Source: JBQTIP01 sp052388025 (GTDB lineage: Bacteria > Actinomycetota > UBA4738 > HRBIN12). Taken from it: a DNA stretch of 33,688 nt. This document shows positions 8,099 to 16,638 of the stretch, piece after piece. The notes below the pieces were generated by a model that was given only the letters and a program-made list of their open reading frames with translations, was not told the origin of the DNA and searched no databases. The stretch lies in contig JBQTIP010000178.1 of NCBI GenBank assembly GCA_052388025.1, forward strand, positions 1 through 33,688, given 5' to 3'. The stretch's first letter is position 1; each line of letters begins with the position of its first letter. Made by a program: the position numbers and the translations under genes.

Positions 8099-8898
8099 GG
8101 GGCGAACCCCCGGAGCGGCCGGTCGGCTCGGGTGAGCCCATAGGCGCGAACCCCAGCTTCTTCGACCTCGTGATGCGGGCGCGCCCGGAGAGCGCGCCAC
8201 GTTGGGTCGGTCCGACCCCGGGCGAGATGCAGCTCGCGCAAGGCACGACCGTGCTCGGCTTGAAGTTCGAAGGCGGCGTCGTCATGGCCGGCGACCGTCG
8301 GGCGACCGAGGGATATTCGATCGCCGACGACCGGATCGAGAAGGTCTTCCAGGCGGACGACTACTCCGCGATCGCGATCGCGGGCGCCGCCGGGCAGGCG
8401 GTCGAGATCGTGAAGCTCTTCCAGCTCGAGCTGGAGCACTACGAGAAGATCACCGGCGACCGGCTGTCCCTGGAAGGCAAGGCCAACCGCCTGGGCCAGA
8501 TGATCCGGGGGAACTTCCCGATGGCTCTGCAGGGGCTCGTGGTCGTGCCGCTCTTCGGCGGCTACGACCATGGGCGAGGCGGGGGGCGGCTCTTCTACTA
8601 CGACGCCACCGGCGGACGGTGGGAGGAACAGGACTTCCACGCTACCGGATCGGGAGGGCGAGCGGCCAATAGCTCCCTGAAGAAACGGTGGCGGCCGGAC
8701 CTCTCACGGGAGGAATCCCTCCGAGTGGCCGTGGAGGCGCTCCTCGACGCCTCCGAGGAGGACACGGGAACGGGCGGGCCCGATCCGAGCCGGGGCATCT
8801 ACCCGACCGTCCAGATCGTCTCCGCGGAGGGCGTGGCCGCGGCCGGGGAGGACGAGGTTCGGACCGCGTACGAGGCGGTAGTGGGGGAGCGTTCCTGA
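8095..8898 (+). CDS. prcB: 20S proteasome beta subunit PrcB
   Basis: A 267-residue precursor of the proteolytic beta subunit. A 50-residue propeptide ends at Gly50, and autocleavage exposes the nucleophile Thr51 in QGTTVLGLKF. Counting from Thr51 as 1, the family's Asp17 and Lys33 fall at Asp67 (MAGDRRAT) and Lys83 (IEKVF). ELEHYEKI, RGNFPMALQGL, GSGGRAANSSLKK and the region around TGGPDPSRGIYPT all match actinobacterial PrcB. The GTG start overlaps the pup stop (GTGA) and the TGA overlaps the prcA ATG by one base, so pup, prcB and prcA are translationally coupled, which suits the equal stoichiometry of the core. Confidence 0.96.
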   Translation: MRGEPPERPVGSGEPIGANPSFFDLVMRARPESAPRWVGPTPGEMQLAQGTTVLGLKFEGGVVMAGDRRATEGYSIADDRIEKVFQADDYSAIAIAGAAGQAVEIVKLFQLELEHYEKITGDRLSLEGKANRLGQMIRGNFPMALQGLVVVPLFGGYDHGRGGGRLFYYDATGGRWEEQDFHATGSGGRAANSSLKKRWRPDLSREESLRVAVEALLDASEEDTGTGGPDPSRGIYPTVQIVSAEGVAAAGEDEVRTAYEAVVGERS

Positions 8899-9584
8899 TG
8901 TCGTTCATGCCCTACGTGCCGCCCGAGCAGCTGATGAAGGATCGTTCCGACTACGCCCACAAGGGCATCGCCCGGGGCAAGTCGGTGGTGGCCGTGGAGT
9001 ACGCCGACGGGGTGATGTTCATCGCGGAGAACCCAAGCGCGACCCTTCACAAGATCTCGGAGATCTACGACCGGATCGCGTTCGCCGGCGTCGGGAAGTA
9101 CAGCGAGTTCGAGGACCTTCGCATCGCCGGGGTTCGCCTGGCCGACCTTCGCGGCTACTCCTACGGACGGGAGGACGTGAAGGCGCGGGATCTCGCGAAC
9201 GCGTACTCCCAGACACTCTCGGGCATCTTCACGCAACAGATGAAGCCGTACGAGGTGGAGATCCTGGTCGGCGAGGTCTGCCCCGACGGATCGAACGAGA
9301 TCTACCACGTCATGTTCGACGGAAGCGTGAACGACGAGCACGGGTTCGTCGCGATCGGCGGCCACGCCGAGGAGCTGACCCAAGCGGTTAAGGATACCTA
9401 CCAGGAGGACTGGGACCTGGCCACGGCCGTGAAGAACGGCGTCGCGGCGCTTTCCTCGGCGGAGAAGCGGGACGTAGGCGTCGCCTCGGTGGAGGCCGGG
9501 GTCCTCGATCGAACGCGATCGCCGCGCCGGAAGTTTCGCCGTCTCCCGGACACCGAGGTGGGCGAGATCCTCTCTTCTCCGTAG
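8898..9584 (+). CDS. prcA: 20S proteasome alpha subunit PrcA
   Basis: A 228-residue non-catalytic alpha subunit that forms the gated outer rings of the core and the docking pockets for the ARC tail. The start MSFMPYVPPEQLMKDRSDYAHKG matches the alpha-subunit N-terminus, followed by IARGKSVVAVEY, AENPSATLHKISEIYDRIAFAG, YAQTL-like NAYSQTLSGIFTQQ and KPYEVEILVGEV. The ATG shares one base with the prcB stop (TGATG). The frame is open upstream inside prcB, but only the 8898 start gives the family N-terminus. The C-terminus is short and ends LSSP. pafA starts 21 bases later from what looks like its own leaderless promoter. Confidence 0.96.
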   Translation: MSFMPYVPPEQLMKDRSDYAHKGIARGKSVVAVEYADGVMFIAENPSATLHKISEIYDRIAFAGVGKYSEFEDLRIAGVRLADLRGYSYGREDVKARDLANAYSQTLSGIFTQQMKPYEVEILVGEVCPDGSNEIYHVMFDGSVNDEHGFVAIGGHAEELTQAVKDTYQEDWDLATAVKNGVAALSSAEKRDVGVASVEAGVLDRTRSPRRKFRRLPDTEVGEILSSP

Positions 9585-9593
9585 GCCGGCGCT

Positions 9594-9599
9594 TACACT
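9594..9599 (+). promoter_or_regulatory. Candidate -10 element of pafA (leaderless)
   Basis: TACACT lies six bases before the pafA GTG at 9606, and no Shine-Dalgarno sequence is present. A transcript from here would start at or beside the start codon. Confidence 0.5.
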
Positions 9600-9605
9600 G
9601 GGAAC

Positions 9606-10964
9606 GTGGACCGCCGGATCTTCGGGCTCGAGAACGAGTACGGCGTGACCTGCACGTTCCGGGGACAGCGGCGCCTTTCCCCGGATGAAGTGGCTCGCTA
9701 CCTGTTCCGGCGGGTCGTCCACTGGGGACGTTCGTCCAACGTGTTCCTCGAGAACGGGGCCCGGCTGTACCTGGACGTGGGGTCGCATCCCGAATACGCG
9801 ACACCCGAGTGCGACTCGGTCACCGACCTGGTGACACACGACAAGGCGGGGGAGCGGATCCTCGAGGCGCTGCTCTCGGCCGCGGAGGTGCGGCTACACG
9901 AGGAGGGCATCTCCGGGCAGATCTACCTTTTCAAGAACAACACGGACTCCGCAGGCAACTCCTACGGCTGCCACGAGAACTACCTCGTCGCGCGCCAGGG
10001 AGAGTTCGCGCGGATGGCCGACGTGCTGATCCCGTTCTTCGTGACGCGCCAGATCTACTGCGGGGCCGGGAAGGTCCTCCACGGGCCGCGTGGGGCGCAG
10101 TACTGCATCTCTCAGCGGGCCGAGCACATCTGGGAGGGCGTGTCGTCGGCCACCACGCGGTCGCGTCCGATCATCAACACGCGCGACGAGCCCCACGCCG
10201 ACGCGGAGCGGTTCCGCAGGCTCCACGTGATCGTGGGCGATTCCAACATGAACGAGTGGACGACGCTCATGAAGGTGGGCATCACCGACCTCGTGCTGCG
10301 CATGGTCGAGGCCAGCACGGTGATGCGCGACCTGACGCTCGAGAACCCGATCCGAGCGATCCGGGAGATCTCACACGACGTGACCTGCCGCAAGCGGGTG
10401 CGCCTGGCGAACGGGAGGGAGCTCTCCGCGATCGACATCCAGACCGAGTACTACGAGCGCACGGCGAAGTTCATTGAGCGGCGAAGGGCCGATACCCTGT
10501 CGGCTCGCCTCCTGGAGGAATGGCGGGAGGCGCTCGAGGCGGTGGCGGCGGGAGAGCCCGAGCGCCTGGCCCGGAAGGTCGACTGGGTGGGCAAGCAGGT
10601 GATGATCGAGCGGTATCGGGCCAAGCATTCCTTGCCGCTGTCGCACCCGAGGGTGGCGCTCCTCGATCTCGCGTACCACGACGTGAATCGCAATCGCGGC
10701 CTCTACTACCTCCTTGAGCGAACGAACAAGACCGATCGGGTGTCGAGTGAGAAGGAGATCTCGCGGGCGGTGCGGGAGCCGCCCCAGACCACCAGGGCTA
10801 GGCTCCGGGGCGACTTCATCCGCCACGCGAAGCAGAAGCGCCGTGACTACACGGTCGACTGGGTGCACCTGAAGCTCAACGATCAGGCCCAGCGAACCGT
10901 GCTCTGCAAGGACCCCTTCCGCGCGGTCGACGAGCGCGTGGAGCAGCTCATCGCTCACATGTAG
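9606..10964 (+). CDS. pafA: Pup-protein ligase PafA
   Basis: A 452-residue ligase that uses ATP to activate Pup's C-terminal glutamate and join it to substrate lysines. The sequence follows mycobacterial PafA closely: GLENEYGVTCTF at the start, RRLSPDEVARYLFRRVV, then NGARLYLDVGSHPEYATPECD with the catalytic Asp57 at the family position. LFKNNTDSAGNSYGCHENYL and WEGVSSATTRSRPIINTRDEP are also intact. It lacks the Dop insertion loop near residue 45, which distinguishes it from the dop product upstream. The GTG start has no ribosome site but a TACACT box six bases upstream, so leaderless translation is likely. It ends convergently, 26 bases from the DUF3866 gene. Confidence 0.96.
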   Translation: MDRRIFGLENEYGVTCTFRGQRRLSPDEVARYLFRRVVHWGRSSNVFLENGARLYLDVGSHPEYATPECDSVTDLVTHDKAGERILEALLSAAEVRLHEEGISGQIYLFKNNTDSAGNSYGCHENYLVARQGEFARMADVLIPFFVTRQIYCGAGKVLHGPRGAQYCISQRAEHIWEGVSSATTRSRPIINTRDEPHADAERFRRLHVIVGDSNMNEWTTLMKVGITDLVLRMVEASTVMRDLTLENPIRAIREISHDVTCRKRVRLANGRELSAIDIQTEYYERTAKFIERRRADTLSARLLEEWREALEAVAAGEPERLARKVDWVGKQVMIERYRAKHSLPLSHPRVALLDLAYHDVNRNRGLYYLLERTNKTDRVSSEKEISRAVREPPQTTRARLRGDFIRHAKQKRRDYTVDWVHLKLNDQAQRTVLCKDPFRAVDERVEQLIAHM

Positions 10965-10990
10965 GCGGCCGGTCTCTTCTCTGGCCCGAT

Positions 10991-12079
10991 TCAGCCCCCG
11001 CCGCGCCATGCGCGGACACCGGCGGCCATGCGGCCGGCGAGCACGCCCGCCGCTCCGGCCGCTAGGAAGAATGCGGGGTCGTCGGCGGGCGTGTGTCCCA
11101 TCGACTCGATCTCGAGGCCGCGCTCCGTGAGGAGATCGAGCGCGGGCCGTCCGGGGACCTCGACGAGCTGGTGGCGCTCCTCGAGGCGGACGTCCCGGAG
11201 GGCCCCCCAGACCGAATCGCGCTGTTCGCCCTCCAGCGTGGGGACGGCTACGTTCACGCGGGCCGTGCACACGTCGGCGAGGATCGTGAGCGAGTGATGC
11301 GAGACCCCGCGGTGGCGGGCCCTGCCGTCGGCAAAGCTCATTCGGAGCGCCGCTACGGGGCGGCCGCCGAGTGTCCCGGCCGCGTTCAGCGCTAGCCCGC
11401 TAGCGAGGGCGCTGACGCCCCACTTGGTGTCGGTGCCGAGGTTCCCCGGCCCGTCGGCCACGACCACCAACTGGGCATCGAGGACCTCCTTCGCAGCCAG
11501 GAGCCCCGTCCAGAGGGTAACGGCCTCCAGCTCCCCGCCGAACGCCTGCCCGGCCGTCACGAACCCGTCGAGCAGGCCCGCATCCCGGAGGCGCGGCACC
11601 AGTCCGGAGAACGCCCCGGGGAGGGCCGCCTGGTCGGTCATCACGTAGACCACCCTCCCGGCGCCCGCCGCCTTCGCGCCGGCGGCGATCGGGGCGATCA
11701 TCGAATGCAGCGGCGCGGCCACGACCGCCAACCCCTCCAGGCCCGGGGAGGCCTCAAGGGCCTCGCGGTGGCCCTCCTCCACCGACGCTACGGCCACCTG
11801 CAGAGGGGTGTAGCGGGCCTTCATCACGCGGCCCCCGTAGGCAGGCTCGGACTCCTCCCGTCCATCGACCGCCACAACGAAGTGGAAGCCGCCCGTCCCA
11901 AGCCCCAAGGCGAGCCCGGTCGTGTTGAGGAGGACGCGGTCCCCTTCGGCGACCGAACCCACCAGGTCCGGGTAGGCGATGGCCGCGTCGAGCCGGCCCT
12001 CGACCTCGACCTCCAGCTCGATCGCGCCGGGCCGGCTCGACGCTATCGCGACGACCCTCCCGCGCCTCAGGCGCACCAT
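10991..12079 (-). CDS. DUF3866 family protein of unknown function
   Basis: A 362-residue protein I recognise as DUF3866, common in actinobacteria and of unknown function. The N-terminus VRLRRGRVVAI, then AIAYPDLVGSVAEGDRVLLN and LGLGTGGFHFVVAV form the conserved opening; LHSMIAPIAAG, GRVVYVMTD and VVVADGPGNLGTDTKWG are further conserved-looking blocks. It has no signal peptide and no clear catalytic motif. It is transcribed toward pafA and away from pafB, with only 46 bases between its ATG and the pafB ATG, so the two genes share a short divergent control region. No clear ribosome site precedes the ATG at 12079; the frame is open for 46 more codons upstream, but these overlap pafB. Interpreting a role in proteolysis from position alone would be speculation. 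Confidence 0.8.
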   Translation of the reverse strand: MVRLRRGRVVAIASSRPGAIELEVEVEGRLDAAIAYPDLVGSVAEGDRVLLNTTGLALGLGTGGFHFVVAVDGREESEPAYGGRVMKARYTPLQVAVASVEEGHREALEASPGLEGLAVVAAPLHSMIAPIAAGAKAAGAGRVVYVMTDQAALPGAFSGLVPRLRDAGLLDGFVTAGQAFGGELEAVTLWTGLLAAKEVLDAQLVVVADGPGNLGTDTKWGVSALASGLALNAAGTLGGRPVAALRMSFADGRARHRGVSHHSLTILADVCTARVNVAVPTLEGEQRDSVWGALRDVRLEERHQLVEVPGRPALDLLTERGLEIESMGHTPADDPAFFLAAGAAGVLAGRMAAGVRAWRGGG

Positions 12080-12110
12080 GGCAGCTGCCGGTTGGGGCGC
12101 ATCACCCGAG

Positions 12111-12116
12111 TATGAT
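12111..12116 (+). promoter_or_regulatory. Candidate -10 element of pafB (leaderless)
   Basis: TATGAT (four of six matches, with the key TA and T) lies nine bases before the pafB ATG at 12126, with no Shine-Dalgarno sequence between. It sits in the 46-base divergent spacer shared with the DUF3866 gene. Confidence 0.5.
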
Positions 12117-12125
12117 GCCGCACGG

Positions 12126-13079
12126 ATGCACCCGCTCGAGCGTCTGGTGAACCTGGTCGCGCTCTTGCTGGACTCGCGGCGCCCCCTGACGTTCGAGGAG
12201 ATCCGCGATCTGCTCACGGCCTACGGGCAGGGCGACCTCGCAACCGCCAAGCGCATGTTCGAACGGGACAAGGACGTGCTCCGCGACATCGGGGTCCCCG
12301 TGGAGCTCGTGGCTACCGACGTCTGGGACGTGGAGCAGGGCTACACGATCTCCAAGGACCGCTACTACCTGCCGGAGATCACGTTCACCCCCGAAGAGAT
12401 GTCGGCGCTCTTCGTCGCCGCCCACGGCGAAGGAGAGGACTCCTCGGCCGAGCAGGCCGTGCGCAAGCTGCTGTACGGCGTCGACGGGGGAGTGCTCGCC
12501 GGGCTGTCCCGCGGCCCGCTGGCAGCCGGGTCCGACGCGGCCGGAACGCGGCTCACTTTGATCGCCGACGCCATCTCGCGACAGCGGAGCGTCCGATTCG
12601 GATATCGCACGGCGAAGGGAACGCCGTCCACGCGACACGTCGATCCGCACGGCCTCGTCTGGCGCGGCGGGCATTGGTACGTCGTCGGGCTCGACCGCGA
12701 TCGCGGGGACATCCGAGCGTTCCGGCTCTCCCGCCTTCAGGCGGAGCCCAAGGACGTGGGGGAGGGAAGCGCGCCGCCGGATGGCTTCCGGGCCGTGGAT
12801 CACGTGCAGGCGGGCCCGTGGCGGCCGGGGGCGGCCGCGGCGCGAGCGCGTATCGGGTTCTCGCCCGCCGTCGCGTGGTGGGCCACGAGCGAGGTCCCGG
12901 GAGCCGAGATGGGAGCCACCGATGTGAACGGGTGGGCGGAGGTCGAGATTCCGGCGGCACAGGGTGGCGAGCTGGCCGAATGGGTCCTGTCGTTCGGCCC
13001 CGACGCGAAGGTGCTCTCGCCGGACTGGCTCCGGGACGAGGTGACCCGCAGGCTGGTGGCGGTTCTTGGCTCGCTCTGA
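12126..13079 (+). CDS. pafB: WYL-domain transcription regulator, PafB-like
   Basis: A 317-residue regulator. A winged-helix region (about 1-60, MHPLERLVNLVALLLDSRRP) is followed by a middle region and a WYL domain (about 150-240) with DPHGLVWRGGHWYVVGLDR and AFRLSRL, then the WCX-type C-terminal extension. In mycobacteria PafB and PafC work together as a transcription activator of the DNA damage response; their genes travel with pafA without being part of the pupylation reaction. The ATG start is supported by the HTH N-terminus and a -10 box nine bases upstream. The stop region overlaps the next WYL gene by 14 bases, consistent with making a PafB-PafC pair. Confidence 0.88.
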   Translation: MHPLERLVNLVALLLDSRRPLTFEEIRDLLTAYGQGDLATAKRMFERDKDVLRDIGVPVELVATDVWDVEQGYTISKDRYYLPEITFTPEEMSALFVAAHGEGEDSSAEQAVRKLLYGVDGGVLAGLSRGPLAAGSDAAGTRLTLIADAISRQRSVRFGYRTAKGTPSTRHVDPHGLVWRGGHWYVVGLDRDRGDIRAFRLSRLQAEPKDVGEGSAPPDGFRAVDHVQAGPWRPGAAAARARIGFSPAVAWWATSEVPGAEMGATDVNGWAEVEIPAAQGGELAEWVLSFGPDAKVLSPDWLRDEVTRRLVAVLGSL

Positions 13080-14085
13080 CGCTGCGCCCGGGAGGCGTCG
13101 GAGCACGAAGTCGTCGGAGCGGCTGCGGCGGCTCCTGGTCATGGTTCCGTACGTGGTTCGCCACCCGGGGACCGAGCTATCCGAGGTGGCACGGCTCTTC
13201 GCCGCGACCGAGGAGGAGCTGCTCGACGACCTTCGACTTCTGTTCATGTCCGGTCTCCCGCCCTATGGCCCGGGCGATCTCATCGACGTCGACATCCAGG
13301 ACGGACGGGTGTGGATCGAGATGGCCGACTACTTCGCGCGTCCGCTCCGGCTCACGCGGAACGAGGCCGTGTCGCTCTATCTTCGTGGGACCGCACTCAC
13401 CGGCGCGCCGGGGCTGCAGGAAGCGACCGCCCTGACCTCGGCGCTCGGCAAGCTCGAGGAGGGGCTCGGCCGGGAGACGCTCGGAGAGCTCGCCGGGCGT
13501 GTGGCGACGGCGGCCGGACGCCCGAGCGAGGCGCCGGAGATGCTGGAACCGGTGCGAGCGGCCGTCCAGGGGAGGGAGCGGCTCGAGATCCAGTACTACG
13601 CGGCGTCGACGGCGGAGACGACCGTTCGGCGCATCGATCCGGAGGAGGTCTTCTTCGCCATCGGCAACTGGTACGTCGTCGCCTGGGACCACCTCTCCGG
13701 TGAGGAGCGGCTCCTCAGGGTAGACCGGATCAAGAGCGCCGAGGCGACCGGTGAGCGATTCGAGCCGCGCGGCCTCGCGGGGGCGGGCCGCCCGCTCTAC
13801 ACGCCGGGCGAGCGCGGCGTCGCGATCCGCCTCTTGCTCCACCCGGAGGCGCGCTGGGTGGCCGAGTACTACTGGGTGGAATCCGAGACGGAACGGGAGG
13901 ACGGCTCCCTAGAGGTCGTGCTGCCGGCGGGCCGCGTGGAGTGGGTCGCGAGGCTGCTCGTTCGACTCGGCGGCGGCGCGGAGATCCTCGATCCGCCCGG
14001 GCTGAAAGACCTGGTTCGCGACCTCGCACGCCGGACACTGGAACAGTACGAACGCAGTAGCCCCGACGATTCCTCCCAAGCTTAA
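13066..14085 (+). CDS. pafC: WYL-domain transcription regulator, PafC-like
   Basis: A 339-residue second WYL protein, arranged as HTH region (about 17-65, SSERLRRLLVMVPYVVRHPG), linker, WYL domain (about 185-245) with RRIDPEEVFFAIGNWYVVAWDH and a C-terminal WCX-like region ending KDLVRDLARRTLEQYE. It is the likely partner of the preceding PafB. The start is uncertain: the TTG at 13066 overlaps the pafB end by 14 bases and gives an N-terminus of the right length; the first ATG (13141) would cut into the helix-turn-helix. The close overlap implies coupled translation. WYL domains are known to sense ligands; in PafBC the signal may be single-stranded DNA. Confidence 0.87.
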   Translation: MARSDAAPGRRRSTKSSERLRRLLVMVPYVVRHPGTELSEVARLFAATEEELLDDLRLLFMSGLPPYGPGDLIDVDIQDGRVWIEMADYFARPLRLTRNEAVSLYLRGTALTGAPGLQEATALTSALGKLEEGLGRETLGELAGRVATAAGRPSEAPEMLEPVRAAVQGRERLEIQYYAASTAETTVRRIDPEEVFFAIGNWYVVAWDHLSGEERLLRVDRIKSAEATGERFEPRGLAGAGRPLYTPGERGVAIRLLLHPEARWVAEYYWVESETEREDGSLEVVLPAGRVEWVARLLVRLGGGAEILDPPGLKDLVRDLARRTLEQYERSSPDDSSQA

Positions 14086-14119
14086 GCGCCGGCGGGGCGA
14101 GGCCGATACAGGTTGCGTT

Positions 14120-14494
14120 ATGACGACCATTCGGACGACCTGCCCCCGGTGCGGAGAAGTGGACATGGGCCCCGAGTCAATCGTGCTGTCGGTCCTGCAG
14201 GGTGGCCGGGAGGGAACCTACCGCTTCACCTGCCCGACCTGCATGGACGCCGTCGAGAAGCGGGCCGACCGCAAGATCGTTGCCCTCCTGGTGTCGGCCG
14301 GCGTCGACGTGGCCGGCCGTGGCTCGCATCTGATAGAGGGCCAGGCGGACATGGAGGCCACGTTCGCCGAGCCCCTCACCGACCCGCGGGGCGAGCTTCC
14401 AACGGGTCGGGCGTTCACCATCGACGACCTGATCGAGTTCCACTTCCAGCTGCAAGACGACCGCTACATCCAGGAGTTCCTGGCGCAGCATTGA
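14120..14494 (+). CDS. Small zinc-ribbon protein, unknown function
   Basis: A 124-residue soluble protein that begins with two Cys pairs, C8-x2-C11 (TCPRCGEV) and C38-x2-C41 (TCPTCMDA), spaced as in a zinc ribbon. The rest is acidic and helical, ending DDLIEFHFQLQDDRYIQEFL. I do not recognise a named family. Genes with this look are often found next to pafC and tatA in actinobacteria, but I recall no function. The ATG has no clear Shine-Dalgarno sequence; a TACAGG box seven bases upstream is a poor -10. It lies 34 bases after pafC and before a small membrane-protein gene. Confidence 0.75.
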   Translation: MTTIRTTCPRCGEVDMGPESIVLSVLQGGREGTYRFTCPTCMDAVEKRADRKIVALLVSAGVDVAGRGSHLIEGQADMEATFAEPLTDPRGELPTGRAFTIDDLIEFHFQLQDDRYIQEFLAQH

Positions 14495-14508
14495 ACTCGA
14501 GCCTCCAG

Positions 14509-14514
14509 TAGCAT
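14509..14514 (+). promoter_or_regulatory. Candidate -10 element of the small membrane-protein gene
   Basis: TAGCAT lies eight bases before the GTG at 14523. The ATG at 14517 would be only two bases after the hexamer, hence upstream of any transcript it starts, so the box favours the GTG. Confidence 0.35.
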
Positions 14515-14522
14515 TGATGTTC

Positions 14523-14747
14523 GTGTCAGCTTGGGCCGTCACTTGGCTGGTTGTGGGCTTGGTTTCAGCCGCCGCGCTGATCGCCGTGTTCGTCGGGCTC
14601 GTCCGTCACCTCCTGTTGCTCGCCCGAACCCTCGGACGGTTCCAGGAAGAGGTTCAACCCCTCGCTCAGGAGATCGCGGCCGAAGCGGAACGAGCCTCGA
14701 CCTCCACGAACCGCCTGCCGCGGGTTCTGCCCTTTGGGCGCCGATGA
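14523..14747 (+). CDS. Small single-span membrane protein, unknown function
   Basis: A 74-residue protein with one long hydrophobic segment (about residues 5-36, AVTWLVVGLVSAAALIAVFV) followed by a polar tail with a short acidic helix (QEEVQPLAQEIAAEAE) and a basic end. It looks like the small membrane proteins often found beside tatA, but I cannot name a family. The start is ambiguous: ATG 14517 or GTG 14523. The TAGCAT box at 14509-14514 has the spacing of other leaderless genes here only relative to 14523. tatA begins 43 bases downstream from its own -10 box. Confidence 0.65.
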   Translation: MSAWAVTWLVVGLVSAAALIAVFVGLVRHLLLLARTLGRFQEEVQPLAQEIAAEAERASTSTNRLPRVLPFGRR

Positions 14748-14755
14748 CCCGGGGG

Positions 14756-14761
14756 TAGAAT
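14756..14761 (+). promoter_or_regulatory. Candidate -10 element of tatA
   Basis: TAGAAT (five of six matches) lies 29 bases before the tatA ATG. A start near 14768 would leave a leader of about 23 bases that contains GGAG at 14782-14785. Confidence 0.45.
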
Positions 14762-14790
14762 CACGTGGGCGCGAAGCCCACGGAGATGAG

Positions 14791-15141
14791 ATGTTCAACA
14801 TCGGTCCGCTGGAACTCATGCTCATCCTGATCGTCGCCCTGCTCGTCGTGGGGCCGAAGCGCCTGCCCGAGGTGGGGCGATCGATCGGGAAGGGCCTCCG
14901 CGAGTTCCGCAGGGCGCAGGACGAGGTCCGGCAGTCGCTGAGGATGGATCTCGACGAGGACCCCGAGACTTCCACCGGCCGCCCCCAGGCGCCTCGACGC
15001 ATCGCGCCGGCGGGCGATGCGACCGGCGGCCCGGCCGGCCACGTGAGCGAAGCGGAGAGTACGTCCGCCGATGGTTCCGAGCCGGATGAGCCACCGGCGG
15101 AGGATCCGCCGCCCCCGACCTCGCCGATCGAGGCGGGCTAG
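14791..15141 (+). CDS. tatA: Sec-independent translocase subunit TatA/TatB
   Basis: A 116-residue Tat translocase component. The N-terminal membrane helix (about 5-20, GPLELMLILIVALLVVG), the hinge GPKRLPEVGRS and the following amphipathic helix to about residue 45 are diagnostic. The long acidic, proline-rich tail (about 50-116) is not conserved. TatA oligomers form the transport path for folded proteins with twin-arginine signals. TatA and TatB are hard to tell apart by this sequence; no second copy is present in the window. The ATG is preceded by GGAG at a suitable distance. tatC begins 24 bases after the stop. Confidence 0.92.
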   Translation: MFNIGPLELMLILIVALLVVGPKRLPEVGRSIGKGLREFRRAQDEVRQSLRMDLDEDPETSTGRPQAPRRIAPAGDATGGPAGHVSEAESTSADGSEPDEPPAEDPPPPTSPIEAG

Positions 15142-15165
15142 CCCGATCCCGCACCGATCCCGACG

Positions 15166-15936
15166 ATGCGGCTGATCCCGAGGCGGCACCGTCGCGATCC
15201 CGAGGGGTCGATGACGCTCATCCAACATCTGGAGGAGCTCCGGCGCCGGCTCTTCATATCCCTGGGGGGCATCGGGATCGGGGCCATCGGGGGGTGGTTC
15301 CTGTACGACCCTGTCCTCCGTCTCCTGAAGGAGCCGTACTGCGAGACGCTCGCGAACCTGCCGGCCACGAGCCGTCCGCAGACCGGGTGCACGTTCGTCT
15401 TCATCGGGGCCCTCGACCCGGTCATCATCAAGCTCAAGGTCGTGGTGTTCCTTGGCCTCGCGATCGCCCTCCCGATCGTGCTCTACCAGCTGTGGGCGTT
15501 CATCGTTCCGGGGCTCACCAGGCGCGAGCGCCGCATGGCCGTTCCCTTCGTGCTCTCCTCGATGGCGCTCTTCGGGCTCGGTGCATGGTTCGCGTACCTC
15601 ACGCTGCCGAGGGGACTCTCGTTCCTGCTCGGGTTCGCGGGGCCGGACTTCCAACCGTTGCTCACCGGCGACCGCTTCCTCGGGTTCGTCATCCTCGTCG
15701 TTCTCGCGTTCGGGATCTCGTTCGAGTTCCCGCTGGTCCTGATCTTCCTGGCCAACGTGGGCGTGGTGTCCAGCCGGAAGCTCCGGACGTGGCGTCGTTC
15801 GGCGATCCTGGCCATCGCCGTTTTCGCGGCCGTCATCACGCCGAGCGCCGACCCCTACACCATGACGGCGATGATGGTGCCCATGTACCTGTTCTACGAG
15901 GCCGCTATCCTGGTCGCTCGTCTCATGAAGAAATAG
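15166..15936 (+). CDS. tatC: Sec-independent translocase subunit TatC
   Basis: A 256-residue integral membrane protein that recognises twin-arginine signal peptides. The signature HLEELR is at 21-26 and SFEFPL, with the conserved Glu187, is at 185-190. Six membrane segments fit at about 29-47, 90-115, 124-146, 171-198, 211-226 and 234-252; the conserved loop TPSADPYTM lies at 225-233. A cysteine-bearing stretch (residues 59-75) lies in the first periplasmic loop. It pairs with TatA just upstream, and the tatA-tatC pair follows pafB/pafC as in mycobacteria. Confidence 0.95.
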   Translation: MRLIPRRHRRDPEGSMTLIQHLEELRRRLFISLGGIGIGAIGGWFLYDPVLRLLKEPYCETLANLPATSRPQTGCTFVFIGALDPVIIKLKVVVFLGLAIALPIVLYQLWAFIVPGLTRRERRMAVPFVLSSMALFGLGAWFAYLTLPRGLSFLLGFAGPDFQPLLTGDRFLGFVILVVLAFGISFEFPLVLIFLANVGVVSSRKLRTWRRSAILAIAVFAAVITPSADPYTMTAMMVPMYLFYEAAILVARLMKK

Positions 15937-15946
15937 GGGAAACCGG

Positions 15947-16636
15947 ATGGCGATCAAGGGAAAGAGCAAACCGCGCGCGAGGAGGGCGGTCACGCCGGGG
16001 CCGAAGCCGGCGTATGTGCCGGTGAGAAAGCCGCTCCTGGCGCGGCGGGGGGTCCAGATCGGGCTCGCCATCGTCCTGTCGGCGGGGTCGGTCTATGGGA
16101 TCTGGTACGGAATCCAGAGAGAGCGGCGCAAGGACGCGGAGGCCGCGCTCGCGAAGCGGCTGCGGGCCTCTGTGACTGGGTACCAGACCGCTCTTGGCCC
16201 CGTGCTGGTTGGGGTCGGGCAGCAGAGCGGCCCGAGCACCTTCTCGGTGCTTCCCGATCTCGCCTCGAGCCTCGACGGGCTGAATGGCGGCGCCGTCTCG
16301 CCGGCCGACGCCGAGCTTGCGGCCGAGGCCGCCGAGGCCGGAGCCCGAACCGCCTGGAAGGCTATCGACGCGATCGACGTCCTCGACCTTGTCCGGAACA
16401 AAGGATTCGACGAGGTATTCGTCACCTACATGCTGAACTCGAAGGCGCGGATGGTTCAGGGGCTGAAGCTCTATCAGCAGGTTGCCGCAATGGTCCAGGA
16501 GGCTGCTCAGGCCCCCGAACAGGACCGCGCGGACCTGCTTGCGATCGCGGCCGACATCCTGGAGGTCGCGACGCAGACATTCGACGACGGCTTCGCGGAC
16601 CTCATCCAGGCCCAGGCCAAGGCGGGTCTCATCTAG
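15947..16636 (+). CDS. Membrane-anchored protein, unknown function
   Basis: A 229-residue protein with a basic N-terminus (first 34 residues rich in Lys and Arg), one membrane helix (about 35-55, GVQIGLAIVLSAGSVYGIWYG) and a long alanine-rich helical domain that should face the outside of the cell. I do not recognise the family and see no catalytic motif. It starts 10 bases after tatC and its stop is two bases from the next gene, so it is probably co-transcribed with tatA-tatC. Its position hints at an accessory role at the membrane, but that is only inference. Confidence 0.72.
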   Translation: MAIKGKSKPRARRAVTPGPKPAYVPVRKPLLARRGVQIGLAIVLSAGSVYGIWYGIQRERRKDAEAALAKRLRASVTGYQTALGPVLVGVGQQSGPSTFSVLPDLASSLDGLNGGAVSPADAELAAEAAEAGARTAWKAIDAIDVLDLVRNKGFDEVFVTYMLNSKARMVQGLKLYQQVAAMVQEAAQAPEQDRADLLAIAADILEVATQTFDDGFADLIQAQAKAGLI

Positions 16637-16638
16637 GT